From NCBI GenBank assembly GCA_034440575.1, contig JAOTOL010001002.1:124001-188000 (forward strand): DNA of 64,000 bases. Direction: 5' to 3'. Source of the DNA: Imbricaverruca yamaguchii. Its lineage: Eukaryota > Arthropoda > Thecostraca > Neoverrucidae. The position numbers and the translations under genes are program-made. Below the pieces are notes generated by a model, which was not told the DNA's origin, searched no databases, and was given only the letters and a program-made list of their open reading frames with translations. Positions 31,894 through 44,026 of the stretch are shown one piece after another. How positions within the stretch are numbered: position 1 is the first letter of the stretch; every line of letters starts with the position of its first letter.

Positions 31894-32992
31894 CTAGGCG
31901 TCGATCGCGAACTTGTCTTCCGCAAGAATTGGAGAGCACAGGTTGGTAAGCCCACAGATGACATTGAGCAATGATGACACATATGGCACCATCCTCCACG
32001 GCAGTTTCGCATTCAAAATACTGAATTGCCTCAAACGTCCGACTACCCTTTCAACGTGTACTCGAGCTCGAGCAAGATCTGCAGTGTGCAACGCATCAGA
32101 CTTAGGCAGCTGTTTCTGCTTGCGGAGGTACGGGGGGCCGATGGAGGGCGATGCCGCGTTGAAAAAGTGCATCATCTATGAGAAAGCCTTTATCGGCCAT
32201 CACGGCATCTACAAATGGTTCCAGCTTCTCGCACAGTCCGCTATGCTCAAATATAAATTTGTCGGACACTCGTCCACCATACACACGACTCACAAATGTC
32301 ACAGTACCCGCGGGCGATACACCAACCATAAACTTCACAGTGTGTGTGCCTTTATAGTGGGAGTAAGTAGCCAGCCTACAAGAGAGACATTTTGTACGCT
32401 CGACAGGTACCTCAGTGCAGTCAACTACCACTCTGGTGTTTTTGTATTTCCCAAAGCAACGTGGCATATTTGCCATTACCTCGGCTTTGTCTGGCCACAA
32501 GATTGCGTCACTTAGCACTGCACTTAGAGTTGGCAAAGTCTGATAGAAGATATTACTACATGCAGTTCCGGATTTACGATAGAGTATTGCCAAAAAGCTG
32601 AAAGAAAGATTGAGCTTAAGCTTCATACATACAAGAATGATGCCTGTGGACATGTCTATATCCTTCCCTACTTGTTTCTTGCAGCAGGTGTCAAGTGCAT
32701 TAAGCAAAGCAAAACTGTTAATTCCAGTTGCTACTCGCAGCTTTTCTTCTGTATCCAGCATGTTCATGATCGTATGGTTGTGCTGGTTGATGACGTCTGG
32801 TGATGATATTCCGTGCTGTTTTAGAACGGAGTGCACGGCGTCCATGCTGGGCAGCTGAGGTACATTTTCAGTGTCCACCAGAGTTTCATCAGGCACCTCC
32901 GCCGACTCTTGGTAGGCAACTAAAGGAGTTACAATTTCGATGTTATGCAAGTATGAGAAATTATGTACATACACAGATGTTGCACATGACAA
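31894..32992 (-). pseudogene. HTH plus DDE_Tnp_4 transposase, one frameshift
   Basis: N-terminal helix-turn-helix region LSFSFLAILYRKSGTACSNI and FYQTLPTLSAVLSDAILWP, then the DDE core: RVVVDCTEVPVER (first Asp), YSHYKGTHTVKFMVGVSPAG, VMADKGFLI (second Asp), and after a one-base frameshift in a C run near 32130, ARVHVERVVGRLRQF (Glu). All three catalytic residues survive. The frame ends near 31895. It is convergent with the YqaJ-type gene at 29999-31046; both genes plausibly belong to one element whose TIRs I could not place. Confidence 0.8.
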
Positions 32993-33475
32993 TGGAGTTC
33001 AACGTTTCTGCCGGCAGGCGGCAACCCTTTCGCCTTGAACGGTCAATATCGCAATCTACCAAATCAAGCTACCCCTCGACCATGACGTGTGGATGCTACA
33101 CGATGGCTTACCACAGGCTGATATCAAGCGATAGCTTGATACCAGATTTGGGTGAAAACGAAACAAAATGGGAGATGTCCGAAGAAATCGGCTTGCATTG
33201 GACCTTGATCATTCAGGTGGTCATGTGAGACGCATGCAGTTGTTCCGAGTGTTCAGTACGAACAGAAGCATTTGTGGTACTTGACTCAAACGACCATAAA
33301 CCCGTCGCTAAACGCCAATGTCAATACAAATACGCCTCTGGCAAACTCGTCGCTGAACATCAATGCGATAACTTCACGGTACGTGGTTAAAGCTCCCCCA
33401 TGACCCCCCCTCTATCACGGTCTTGAGGATATCCAAGGATACCCACAAACGTTTGTCCAAGATATATCGATATAT

Positions 33476-36274
33476 GGGGCATTCCACGACAAATCGACAT
33501 GTGACCTGCACCCTCGCACCTCAGATTTTGATGAAAATGGTTCTATATGGTTATCAGCATCGCTGAACACGCCTGTGCCATTTTGAAGTCTCTTAGGTTT
33601 ACCGTTTTCTAGTTATGAACTATATAATTTTTACATTTTGCACTGACATGACTATCTTTGGTGCTAATTTTCCCAAGTAATTTTTCAGTAACTGAACAAA
33701 TTTATACGTCAAAATGAAGACAAAACATTGAAGAATATGACTATGCCACCATTTAAACTTTCATTACGTACTTTTTGCCGACTCTAGCCAAATAAAAAAT
33801 TGAAAAGAAATAAAAACATTTTTCCCCTCCGATATCGTATTTTTTCTCACTTTCATATGAAAGAGCGTAGTTTTTTACCCTAGAAACATAAATAAAAAAA
33901 GTGGTTATCGACTTGGAAAGACGAATGAAATGCGGTGAATGCGGGCGCTGCGCTCACCGGACCGGCGCGCGCGCTGCCGCTGCCTCGCGATACGCCTGCC
34001 GGGGGGAGGGGGAGGGGAAGGGGGAGCCGAGCGTGGGATGTCAACAAAGGAGACGCGCGTCCCGGGAGGATGATATGGGAGACGTGACTGCCACCTCCCC
34101 CCTGGCCCCGAAGTGAGTAGAAAATGTCCTGGAAAAAAGACTATGTGACGGTAAGAGATGAGAATGGGGTTAAAGTAAAGAAGCAGAAACGTTTGATTTT
34201 AGGTAATTTGCAGGAAATTTACCAACTTCATAAAGAAAACGGTAGCAACCCGCGCATTGGGTTTTCGAAGTTCGCCAGCCTCCGCCCCAAACACTGTGTC
34301 CTGTTGGGAAGCAACGGCACTCATACGGTTTGTGTATGTTGCTATCGCCAGAACGTGAAGCTAATTTTAGCGTCTCTGGGCTTAAAGACATTACCTACAA
34401 GGACCTGTTGAAGCACGCGGTTTGTGATGTCGGGAGGGAAGCCTGTATGCTGCAAAAGTGTGAAAACTGTCCAGGTCAGGACGGTGTCAGGTCATATTTG
34501 ATCGACACTTTAAATGCGCAGGCAGGGGAAATCTCAGACTTGGTGGACGAAGTCAGATTTAGTCAGTGGCTAAGCACGGATCGTTGCACTTTGATCGAAA
34601 TTGTTCTTCCTATGGACGAGTTTCTTGACAAACTGTCTGACGCCATTGTGACACTTACTCGGCATCATTTCACGAGTCAGCATCAAAGCAAATATTTCGA
34701 CGATCTAAAAAAGCAGCTACCTGAGCATGAAGCACTGATCATATTATATTTTTCAGAAAACTACACTTTTGTAGTTCAAGACGAAATTCAGTCATATCAC
34801 TGGAACGCACCACAGTGTACCGTTCATCCGTTTGTTGTTTATTGGCGAGAGGCTGGAAAGATTGAATGCCACAGTTTTTGCGTGTTATCAAACGAACTGA
34901 AGCATGACACCGTCGCTGTGCACACATTCTTGCAGCACATTGTACCGAGAGTGAAAGGCATAGTCCCGAACTTGAAAAGATTCATTATTTTTTGGATGGG
35001 TCAGCTGCCCAGTACAAGAATAAGTTTAATTTCGTGAATGTGAGTTTTCATGATGAGGATTTCGGAGTCCAGTGCGATTGGATTTTTTTGCAACGTCGCA
35101 TGGGAAAAATTCGTGCGACGGTGTTGGGGGTACACTGAAAAGGGTTGCAGCTAGCGCCAGTCTTTCGCAGACACACTCGGACCACATTCTTACTGCGGAA
35201 AAGCTATGTAAAGTGCTACAGGACAAGGGTAATTTGCATACCGAGTGCTGCTTTGTAGCGAAAGAAGAGGTTAGTCGTACACGGCATGAGCTTGGCGATA
35301 GACTGTCAATGGCAAAAACTGTCAAAGGGACTCTAAAAAATACACAGGGTAACTCCAGTGAAGGCAAACATTGTCGTTGTGCGAGAACTTGCCATAAGTG
35401 AAGGAAGAGAGGTGATGGTGGCCTGATTTGCTACAGGATTTAGGTTGAATGGTTAGCGTGACCTACATCAGCAGCTGATTTCCGTTTGTTTATGTGCAAA
35501 TTACAATGTGAAGTGAGCTAATGTTAAGTTATGCATTTTGTACCTCTGATAAGGCTCATTGTACCATCTCGTTAGCATTCGCAAATGTACATGTACTTTC
35601 CGGCTTGTTATTTGTGTGAATAATAAATGAAGTGCTAAAACGTCCTGCCTGGTGTTTATAAATAATCTGCATAGTGTCCTCTCAATCCCACGGGGCCGCG
35701 GACGACAGCCGCCAGCACCCCTATCCCCCGTTGGCAGCAGCTGGCCGCGGCCGTTGCTGAACGACGCCGTATTGGGTAAAATGAGGCCGGGCGGTTGGTG
35801 TTTGAAATTAGGTTTAAAATATTTATAAGCCGATAACCACTTTTTATTGATGAAATATAGGTAATAATCAACGCTCTTTCATTAAAAAATATCAAAAATC
35901 ACAATATCGAAGGGGAAAATTGCTCAAGAGAACTTGGCATTTTTTGAAGTTTTAATATTTGACATATATTTAATTGCTATGGTTTCGATAGTGATAAACG
36001 TTCATTCTGCATGGGATTGCAATCATTTTGATGTACAAACTCACCTACTTATCATTCAATGTAGCAGGGAAAAATCCTGCCAAACAAAGCCATGTATGCA
36101 TCGAATGTAAAAATGTCGCAGGCTGTAGCTCGAAAACCGGAAGTCGGAGAGGCCTGAAAATGTCACAGGCGTGTTTAGGGCTGCTGATAACCCTATAGAC
36201 CCATTTTCATCAAAATCTGAGATGTGGGGGTGCAAAATCGAAATTTTATTTGTCGATCTGTCGTGGAACGCCCC
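33476..36274 (+). mobile_element. 2.8-kb TIR DNA transposon with ATAT target duplication
   Basis: Terminal inverted repeats of about 160 bp: the left end ggggcattccacgacaaatc (33476) pairs with the complement of the right end, ggggcgttccacgacagatc (36274). Identity continues through cagattttgatgaaaatgg and ggttatcag to about 33640 / 36105. ATAT flanks both sides (33472-33475 and 36275-36278). It holds a single decayed transposase gene and a poly(A) signal at 35622-35627. The superfamily is not certain; a 4-bp target duplication is compatible with Sola-type elements among others. Confidence 0.9.
34124..35401 (+). pseudogene. Transposase-like gene of the 33.5-36.3 kb element, frameshifted
   Basis: Starts MSWKKDYVTVRDENGVKVKK, RLILGNLQEIYQLHKE and SKFASLRPKHCVLLG. 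It then changes frame near 34335 (ISLSPER-type segment), giving LLKHAVCDVGREACMLQKCE with Cys pairs, ALIILYFSENYTFVVQDEIQ and HWNAPQCTVHPFVVYW. It changes frame again near 34990 to YFLDGSAAQYKNKFNF (Asp of a DDE/D-like core) and FFATSHGKNSCDGVGGTLKR. This protein family is common in invertebrate genomes as an uncharacterised transposon product. At least three homopolymer frameshifts inactivate it. Confidence 0.7.
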
Positions 36275-36431
36275 ATATGCGAAGTAAGTCAGTGTAATGC
36301 AACTTAAGACGCCCAAATCCTTGTGATAATGCACATGTGTTGCCTGTCCTAGCACTATATTCTACCCAAGCGAAAACGCAAGACTCGTGGTATTTCAGAA
36401 TGGCATATCCGCAGAAATTTTTAATCCGCGC

Positions 36432-37226
36432 CATCTCGAAGGCGGGGGGTCGTTGATGACCCCCTCTAAAGTTTTCCGCGGACAGCGAATAAACGGCGCG
36501 GAGGAAGCGCGCCGAAATTCGGCATACCTCTTCCCATATCAATTTGGCATGTTGCGTCAAAATGTTGAAGTCAGGTCATCTAGGGTCAACGAGTTAGTCA
36601 AGGTCCAGTGAGGTTACCTCCAAACAAGTATAAGCAGTCGTCACGCTTTAACGGATAAGGATATTCTAATGAAACTTACGCAGTTTACTTATCTTCAGAG
36701 ATGCAACAAAACGCACCACGATCTTTGTTTCGGACTTTGATAATTAATTAAAATAGAAGATTCTGCCTAAAGCATTTTTATCGGAACAAGTTGACTTCGT
36801 ACAGCATTTTTCGGTCCGCACCAAAGGAAAATAAAAATGAACTCAAAATTTTTAAAATTAATTTGTACCGTTATTTTGGGGTCGCCAAAAGATGTATGGG
36901 CCTGGTAGATCTCTTTACAGATTGCAAATAATTTTTGGTATTTTAAAATTTCCCTCAAAATAAACCCCCCCAATCACAAGCAATGCAAGTCGTGTAACTC
37001 CAGGGCCCCTAGTAACTTTTTTTTTGGGGGGGGGGGAGAATTTCGGGTGGTGGTGTCTGGTCCTACTCATCGAGCGCTTCCCGATGACACCTATTCCGTT
37101 TTCGTGCGACGCTCAGATCGGTTATACGAGCGCATCGACTGCGTTGGCCATACAGCGCCCATTCGTGCGACGCTTAGTTTGGAGATTAGAGGGGAGGGGT
37201 CTCCATCACCCCCCCCCGAGACGGGA
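36432..37226. mobile_element. Short non-autonomous element with cgtctcgggggg-type ends (relative of Z1)
   Basis: Left end ctcgaaggcggggggtcgtt + gatgaccccctctaaa; the right end complement reads cccgtctcggggggggggtg + atggagacccct. The first 250 bp after the left end (aatttggcatgttg, aggtcatctagggtcaacga, cgctttaacggataagg) also occurs in Z1 (46900-47090, inverted) and Z3 (54720-54920). Confidence 0.65.
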
Positions 37227-38223
37227 TGCGAGGATCTGACTGGAGAGACGTTAACGATGAGTTAACCCCAGGTGGGTCAACGTTTGCTGATTTGCTACTC
37301 GGAGATTTTGTGACCACAGGTAGCGCGTGAACCTCGTTGATTGGCTAGATCGGCTTGCAATTTTTTTCTAGTGCTTCTCGCGTTGATATTTTGACTTTAC
37401 AATTGACCCAATGTAATTTCGCGGGGATCACAGCGAAGCAGCTGATGCTTGAGGGAGGGGAACACACGAAAGAAATTGAGGACAAGTCACAATTTTCAGA
37501 AATTGTGGTGGGGGACCGTGGTTACAACCATATGGTAGTCCGTCAAATAAAAGCAGTCGTACGAACCGCACTCCGTGAATGAGACATTTTTGCAAGTAAA
37601 ATAATTGTTACACGTTGCTACTTTCTGTTCTTTGTTGTTAGTAGTAACTCTGATATAATAAAGGTATTATGTGAGCACGCAAGAACCAACGTGTTTCGCC
37701 GAATTGTTTTCAGTGTAATCTCTTCTTTCAGTTTGTATGCAATGCTGCCGGAAAAGGCTGCATGGCCACTGCAGTCTATGTGCCCATAAACCCCTGCCCC
37801 CCCAAAAAAAAACGCATTTTGAAAGAAACCAGCATTACCGGACCATGGCCCTCAAAGCCTGGAACCATGAGACCATTTGTAAGATTCGTACCATCGTAAA
37901 ACTGCACATGCCAATTCAGAATTTCACCCATGCGACTTTCCCGAGGAAAATCGTATCATTAAGTGTCCTTAAAATATGAACAACCTACCAAGTGCTTCTT
38001 GCAAGATATAGTCATCTCTTGGGAAAACCCGGAAGTTACGAAAAAATGGGGGAAATTAACGTATCCCATGCCAAACAAAAGATCTGAAGACTGAACAACA
38101 TCCAGCATTGAATGCAGACCTTCCAGACGGTCGTCCTTTGGATGAATGCCATCTTGCACACACACGGTCACGTTGTAGCTAACTGCAGTAACACGTCCAT
38201 TTTCGGCGGTCCGTATATTAGTC

Positions 38224-38373
38224 TTAAACGGAGGCGAGTACTGGCGGTTCGTATCCGTCAGCCTTCTCCACCGGTGCGCCCGTCTCGCCCACGTTGGACG
38301 TAATGTTCTTGCTGTCGCCGTGCAGCTCGAGCAGCTTGGTCATGTCGAAGCGCGGCCGACGGAGTACCTTCAC
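38224..38373 (-). CDS. RPS3A: Ribosomal protein S3a (eS1), exon 5
   Basis: Acceptor ctgtgtcgacag, 150 nt to TAA (38226-38224). Encodes VKVLRRPRFDMTKLLELHGD and GETGAPVEKADGYEPPVLAS. The GETGAPVE...DGYEPPV ending is the arthropod-like form. Confidence 0.97.
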   Translation of the reverse strand: MKVLRRPRFDMTKLLELHGDSKNITSNVGETGAPVEKADGYEPPVLASV

Positions 38374-38761
38374 CTGTCGACACAGACCCACGTCAGTGTG
38401 TCTGTTCATCCATTCATGAATAAACATACATTTCTTCCTCGCATACGCTTCCAGGCGTCTGTGCACATACGCACCCTCGTTCCCACCACACACCAAATAC
38501 TCGCAAACAAAGGCACCGATCAGCCAGCGGCATCACCAGCGTGACGGATTAGCCGATCACGCGTCCTAGGGATTGACCAATGTTCACGGTATCCTGAATT
38601 GTGAATTGATGCAAACGTTAGCTATTTGGGCTTGAGGGCGCATTGGCCATGTTGAACGGATAACGCCCTGATCTGAATGTGAAAGAATTGTGCAGATTTT
38701 GATGCCGCCACATGTGCCGTGTGTATTTATTTTCCGGGTATGTAGACTGCGCGTGTTGGGT

Positions 38762-38820
38762 TTGGTTGGTTATTTGGGCTTAGGGGCGTTTCGACTGCTT
38801 CGGTCATACAGCGCCCACCG
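38762..38820 (-). mobile_element. SINE-tail module copy
   Basis: ttggttggttatttgggctt then aggggcg, tcgactgcttcggtcatacagc and gcccaccg: same module as in the tail of SINE family 2, reverse orientation. A weaker copy precedes it at about 38625-38660. Confidence 0.7.
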
Positions 38821-39044
38821 TGTGCTGGGGTCGACTGCGTGTTGGGCTTAGTTTGGATTTCTGTAGTCAGCTCTTTCGGCTATAGGGTACGTACATATTT
38901 ATGCAATGTGAGAATGAAGGTAGATCACTGTTTAGTCACGATGTACAAATCACGTTTTTTTTCTTTGGATGGGGGATGATTCTTTGGGGGTTACGGGGCG
39001 TGGATGATTTTGAAACAAAATGGGTATCGTTGACCAAAGCTAGT

Positions 39045-39195
39045 TGGTTATTGGTTTTACAACACATCGACCGTTGAGTCATGTAGCGTCGCCAATCTCT
39101 CACGACGGTTGGTCGCGGGCGAAGGGTAGCGACAGGTGAGACTCGAACCCACAACCTTTCGATTGTGAGACGAGCAACTTACCCCTAGCTACTTT
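39045..39195 (-). mobile_element. tRNA-derived SINE, family 2, reverse copy
   Basis: Complement of 47637-47790: tRNA-like head with gtctcacaatcgaaaggttg and gggttcgagtctcacctgtc, then a body and the aataaccaac 3' end. The head resembles the anticodon and T arms of tRNA-Met with the anticodon position read as CAC. Confidence 0.8.
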
Positions 39196-39443
39196 GGTCA
39201 GGGGGATCCCTGACAAAAACTAGTGGTCAAAATATATCCAGTGTTAATTCGGCACTATTTTACGCTGCAATGAGAATTATATCACTATGCGCTGTTTTCT
39301 TACTATAGTACTTACCCCTAGCTACTTTGGTCAGGGGGATCCCTGACAAAAACTAGTGGTCAAAATATATCCAGTGTTAATTCGGCACTATTTTACGCTG
39401 CAATGAGAATTATATCACTATACGCTGTTTTCTTACTATAGTA
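39178..39443. repeat. 133-bp tandem duplication at the SINE border
   Basis: cttacccctagctactttgg ... cgctgttttcttactatagta occurs twice (39178 and 39311) with one base difference (gcgctg versus acgctg). The first copy includes the last bases of the SINE head, so the duplication postdates the SINE. Confidence 0.93.
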
Positions 39444-39484
39444 AGCCAATTGTTTTCGTTACATAATAGTGTGATCATCTACTC

Positions 39485-39655
39485 TTGGGGAGTGGGGGCG
39501 AGTCCTTAAGGTGTTGAGCTCTGGACACGAAAATCCCAGGTCAACACTCGTACCGCTACGGACATTTCCGAATCCCGCAGGCCGCCGGCGATAGTGTGGG
39601 CGGCGCCATTAGCCGTGATTGCATAGTGTGCGCTGTGAACCACCCAATAAACAAA
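39485..39655 (+). mobile_element. tRNA-derived SINE, family 1, copy 2
   Basis: Same architecture as 9783-9955: gagtccttaaggtgttgagc, box B-like aggtcaacactcg, body with ttccgaatcccg and gtgtgggcggcgccatta, end cacccaataaac. About 80 percent similar by eye. Confidence 0.75.
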
Positions 39656-39788
39656 GAAACATACAGCTAATTCAGTCTCAAAACAGCAATGCAGCATGTT
39701 GGCATCACAGCGCCGGTCTTCTTATAATATGCCCGCTTGGCGTGTACTCACGTTCCACGTGGAAGCGCCGATCGCAGAGACTACTCAC

Positions 39789-40076
39789 CTTCCGCAGGTA
39801 GACGTCGTGCAGTGGGTAGATCTTGCTGCATGCCTTCTCAATATCCTTTGCAATAGTATCAGGAATCAGCTTGTTGACCACCTCCTTCAGGTCGACCGAA
39901 GCAACCTCTTTCGTGATGGTCTCCACCATGGTGCGCCGGATGTTGCGGATCTGCGAGTGCTGTGCATATGCAGTTTTCTTCTCCGAGTTAGGGTTCTTCT
40001 TTGTGAAACCGATGCAGAACACGCGCAGTAGGTATCCATCGGTAGTCTTCACGTCTACGTTGGCCTCAATTAGCGT
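39789..40076 (-). CDS. RPS3A: Ribosomal protein S3a (eS1), exon 4
   Basis: Acceptor ctgccgcag, 288 nt, phase 0 on both sides, donor AAG|GTGAGT. Encodes [20 protein letters not shown] through [20 protein letters not shown], the core beta domain of eS1. Confidence 0.97.
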
Positions 40077-40702
40077 CTGCGGCAGCAATGTAGGTGTCAG
40101 GTCATGTTGCAATGAAGGTAGATACTAGTCATGAATCATAGTTATAATTGCAGGTTCTATTTGAGGTAATTGTATAAAGAATCTGATAAGTAATTGTAAT
40201 TATCGGCCTAGTTTCAACAACAAAAGCTCTTTATCACGAGCGCTGCTGAAATCAAATACATACGTACGAATGTCACAAAAAACGACACGCTTACCGAGTC
40301 ATGTGAGGGCTACACCCAGGTTTCGAGCTAGACGGATGACCGCCAGATGACAAAAATTGTGATGCTGATTAAATTAGCGACGACTACGGTTAGGCAGTAG
40401 TAAATGAAGCTACTGCACAAGTGCATATACTTCAACCAAGTTAACAAATCCATAGCTGTCTACATGCTCACATAACCCAATCAATAAACATTGGCATCAA
40501 AACTCACCGAGTACGAGGCTAGGACACTGGATCATTTCTTTAATTACCAGTTATTAGGGTCTTTCGGCGCATCAAACTAAAATAGTTATAAAGCGTCCAT
40601 AACGGACATATTTAAACGGTGTACATGCCATCCTGGCGTGTCTGACTACCATACCAGAGAGTAAGTGATTGTGAACATACAGCTTCATTAAAATTATTAT
40701 AG

Positions 40703-40762
40703 TGGTGCTGTGGAGTGGTGCTGTGGAGTGGTGCTGTGGAGTGGTGCTGTGGAGTGGTGACG
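40703..40762. repeat. 15-bp tandem repeat (gtggtgctgtggagt)
   Basis: Four near-perfect copies followed by a diverged one (gtggtgacgtgatgt), in RPS3A-flanking intron 3. Confidence 0.93.
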
Positions 40763-41104
40763 TGATGTGGTGACTAATATTTCAACTGAACTGAATGAAC
40801 TAAATAAGAGTGCAGGGAAATGTCATCGGTGCAATCTGGGATCTACTTATCCTAAATATGCAAGATGCACTTAAGTTTCATACGGATTGAATGGTCAAAA
40901 AGAGCTTTGCCTTTACTGATGCCTGTGTTTTGTCCCGCACACAGCAAACTGTTTATATAATCTACTGGTGAAACACTGGTGCATGGACTGATGCACCAGC
41001 GTCGTCAAGCACCTGAAGGCCAGAAAGGGGATAAACAATTGCAAATTAGACCTTTTGGTACGACGGGGCAGTCAATTCCTCAAGGTAGTTCCCTCCCAAA
41101 AAGC

Positions 41105-41168
41105 TGGGCGTTGCGTGACCACTGCAGTATATGCGTCACTAAACCCAAATAACCAACCAACCAACCCA
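41105..41168 (+). mobile_element. SINE-tail module copy with (AACC)n end
   Basis: gggcgttgcgtgaccactgc ... cactaaacccaaataaccaa followed by ccaaccaac. Forward orientation, in RPS3A intron 3 downstream of exon 4. Confidence 0.65.
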
Positions 41169-41420
41169 CCTCCCTAAAAGGAAGACACCACAGGGGCATT
41201 CCCATTCCAGACAGGCACATATTCCCCGTCCCAGACTTTAAATGAGCACCTCCATGGATGAAAGGATACTTTATTCTACGAATTAGAAGGGCATCGGAAG
41301 TCTCGAAAATGTGCTGTGTGAAAATGTGGTATCATTATGTCATGCCATAAAACAAATGACGTCAAATTCACTGTTTGACCTTTTCAAGAATCTCATGTCA
41401 GAAGCACAACAAATACACAC

Positions 41421-41617
41421 CTGCCATTTCTTGACCATGGAGCGTAGCTTATCTGTGGTGATGTCCATTCCGTGGAAGTTCGTGAGGCAGTTCTTGCCCT
41501 GCACCTCCTCACAGATGAGCTTAAACTTGCGGAAGGAGCGCTCAGCATCCTGGTCCTGTTGCAAGTCGGCCAACGACACCTCGTAAACGCGTCCCTTTAG
41601 ACCATCCGATGCGATCC
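41421..41617 (-). CDS. RPS3A: Ribosomal protein S3a (eS1), exon 3
   Basis: Acceptor gatgttcacag, 197 nt, donor CAG|GTGTGT. Encodes [37 protein letters not shown] and [20 protein letters not shown]. The residue before IAS is Arg (AGG across the junction) where most species have Lys. Confidence 0.97.
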
Positions 41618-42018
41618 CTGTGAACATCAACAGTCAGCTTCACCGGCGTCAGGTGTGCAGTTCCTTTAACCCCCAGTCATTCCAGTCATATCCCCACATA
41701 ATTGTTTCGCATGAAAGCCCTGGGCCATCTGAAAACTTATCGTGGACGTACTTTCACTTATACCGACGGTTCAAGGACAGAAAGCGGTGTGCGATTAGGG
41801 TTTTAGGGCGCATCAACCATGGCAGATCATTTAGCGACAGAAAGCGTGTGAGTTGTGCTTTAGTGAGTGGCTCCAGCACAAGGACGTCCACACTGCCTAC
41901 GCACGCATCCGTGTACACCGCGGAATTGATAGTGATATGCTTCTTTGAAGTGGGGCATGAAAGTACTCATGTTATTGTTTCGGATTCCTTAAGCAGTCTT
42001 CTGGCTCTGAAGGTCAGG

Positions 42019-42067
42019 CTACTTGGGCTTAGGGGCGCTTCGACTGCTTCGGCCATGCAGCGTCCAC
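42019..42067 (-). mobile_element. SINE-tail module copy
   Basis: acttgggcttaggggcgctt and cgactgcttcggccatgcag then cgtccac; reverse orientation. It lies in RPS3A intron 2. Confidence 0.7.
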
Positions 42068-42516
42068 TTATGGCTCTAAAGCAGTTTTATCCTAGTGACC
42101 CACTTTTGCAGGAAATCGCAATTCGTCTTAACCCATTAATGCCCAGTGTACTCATACGAGGACAGCAACACTTTCAGCAATGTTTGGAAAAGTGGTCAGA
42201 CACTGTACATCAGTGATAAATTATTCGCGAAATAGGGTGGAATGTACCACTTTCTGAACACTCAATCGACGTCCTTCTCCAAGAAGTATCGGCATCCTGC
42301 TCCTGGATATGAACTATTCATGCCTCCTTTCTAACAGTATCCCGTTTATGAAATACAGCTCTTCCTAAATTATAAACCTCAAAACAAATGATAAAGGTCC
42401 AGTCATAATTACCTACCCCATCAACTCTAATTTTAGTTTGACAGACATCAAAAGCATTTTAAATTACACTACTTACATGTCAAATTTCGACATCCTGCTT
42501 TGCTCGTTTCGACATC

Positions 42517-43990
42517 TCACACCTTACGAAAAACCAATATTTTAACCCTGCTGTACAGTCGTAAAAAGTTTCGTTCCTCCAAGAGCCACGTAACACGCAA
42601 GTTCACAAGTCTCTCCATCAATTTACATAGACATGAGGTGATCGAAATCGGTCGATGGTGTAATGGTTCAAAACCGCTCTTGCACGGCTTCAACAATGTG
42701 ATTACGGTAACTTCTCTCCAAGCGGGAGGAAACTCACCTCCATTCCAAACAGCATTAAAAGTCCTGAGGAGTACTTTAAGCGCGTTTGTAGGTAGGTGAC
42801 GAAGCATCTCATTATGAACATTGTCTGGTCCTTCAGACACATAGCGTAAGGAATCAGTTGCTGAAATCAACTCAGTCATTGTAAACGGTAAGTTGTACGA
42901 GTGTTGGTCTGGGGTTTCAAAATATACAGGTGTAGCTTCGCAGTGCTGCGTTCTGCAAGGGCGCCAGCGGTTGCATTTGGGACATGGAAGGGTTCAATAA
43001 AGACGCGGCCATCCACGTGTAGAGTTGGCAGTGGAGGCGACCGCAATTTACACGAGATACGCTTTATTTGCGACCACACTTGCGACGATGGCACAGAGCG
43101 ATTCAGATTGCTGACGTACCCCTTCCATGACGCCTTCTTTGACTCCTGGATCATGCGACGTGCATCCGCCATCGATTTCCGAAAAGCTAATAGGTTTTCA
43201 GTGGTGCTATTTCGGCTAAACTGTTTCAGGGCTCGGCGCCGCTTCCTAATCGCTGCTCTGCACTCCTCAGTCCACCACGGGACGGGTTCACGTCGAGGAG
43301 AGCCAGTAGTGCGAGGTATGCACTCGAAAGCGCTCTGCAAAAGCATCGAGGTAAAAGTTTGCACCGACATTACACAATGAGTGTCGTATTCGCTAAAACA
43401 TGCTTGCAGCCGATCTGTAAAAACCGACCACTCAATTTTTCGAAAATTCCACCGCTGTAGCCTGGACCCCAGAACTGCTTCTAGGAATTCCAGCCAAACG
43501 GGGAAGTGGTCGCTACCGTGGAGATCTTCGTCGGCGAACCAGTCGAAGTATTTCGCTATCTGCGGGCTAAAGATACGTAGGTCTATCGCAGAAGTATTTC
43601 CAGACTGTAGCGATAAATAGGTTTGTGCGCCAGTGTTCAAGATGCATTGGGACTCCTCCAACATGAAAGTTTCGAGACCTCGTCTACGTATATTGGTACC
43701 TGAACACCCCCATACCGTGTGGTGGCGTTAAAATCACCCAGAAGCAAAATTGGTGGAGGGAGCTCGGCTAGCAGTCGTCGGGAGTGCTGCAGAGGGCAAC
43801 GCGGATCCAGGAGGGAGATATATGGAGCATATACTGATCGGGATACGACCGAATACGACTTTTGCGGCTACCGCCTGCAGAGACCTCAGAACGAAAGGTT
43901 GGGTGGGGGCACTGTTGTGCATCGCCAACCAACACCCCATGTGCAACAGTATCACTGTTGCAGTCCTTGAGAAAAACCTGGTAGTTACTT
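42517..43990 (-). pseudogene. Jockey-like ORF2: endonuclease C-terminal part and RT N-terminal part
   Basis: SLQAVAAKVVFGRIPISICS, LLLGDFNATTRYGGV (catalytic GDFN box intact), GNTSAIDLRIFSP, GSDHFPVWLEF (catalytic SDH), then the linker PVPWWTEECRAAIRKRRRAL with LAFRKSMADARRMIQESKKA, and the RT start GPDNVHNEMLRHLPTNALKV, FPPAWREVTVITLLKPCKSG, HRPISITSCLCKLMERL. Frame breaks near 43670 and 42880. APE-type endonuclease nicks DNA for target-primed reverse transcription. Confidence 0.88.
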
Positions 43991-44026
43991 AACCCGCGCA
44001 GTCTTTCCGGTCAAATCTTCACACCA

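Noticed and set aside
37355..37582. 75-codon plus-strand frame containing VVGDRGYNHMVVRQIKAV, slightly like a transposase Asp block.
   Set aside because: No other motif, no partner block and no element ends around it.
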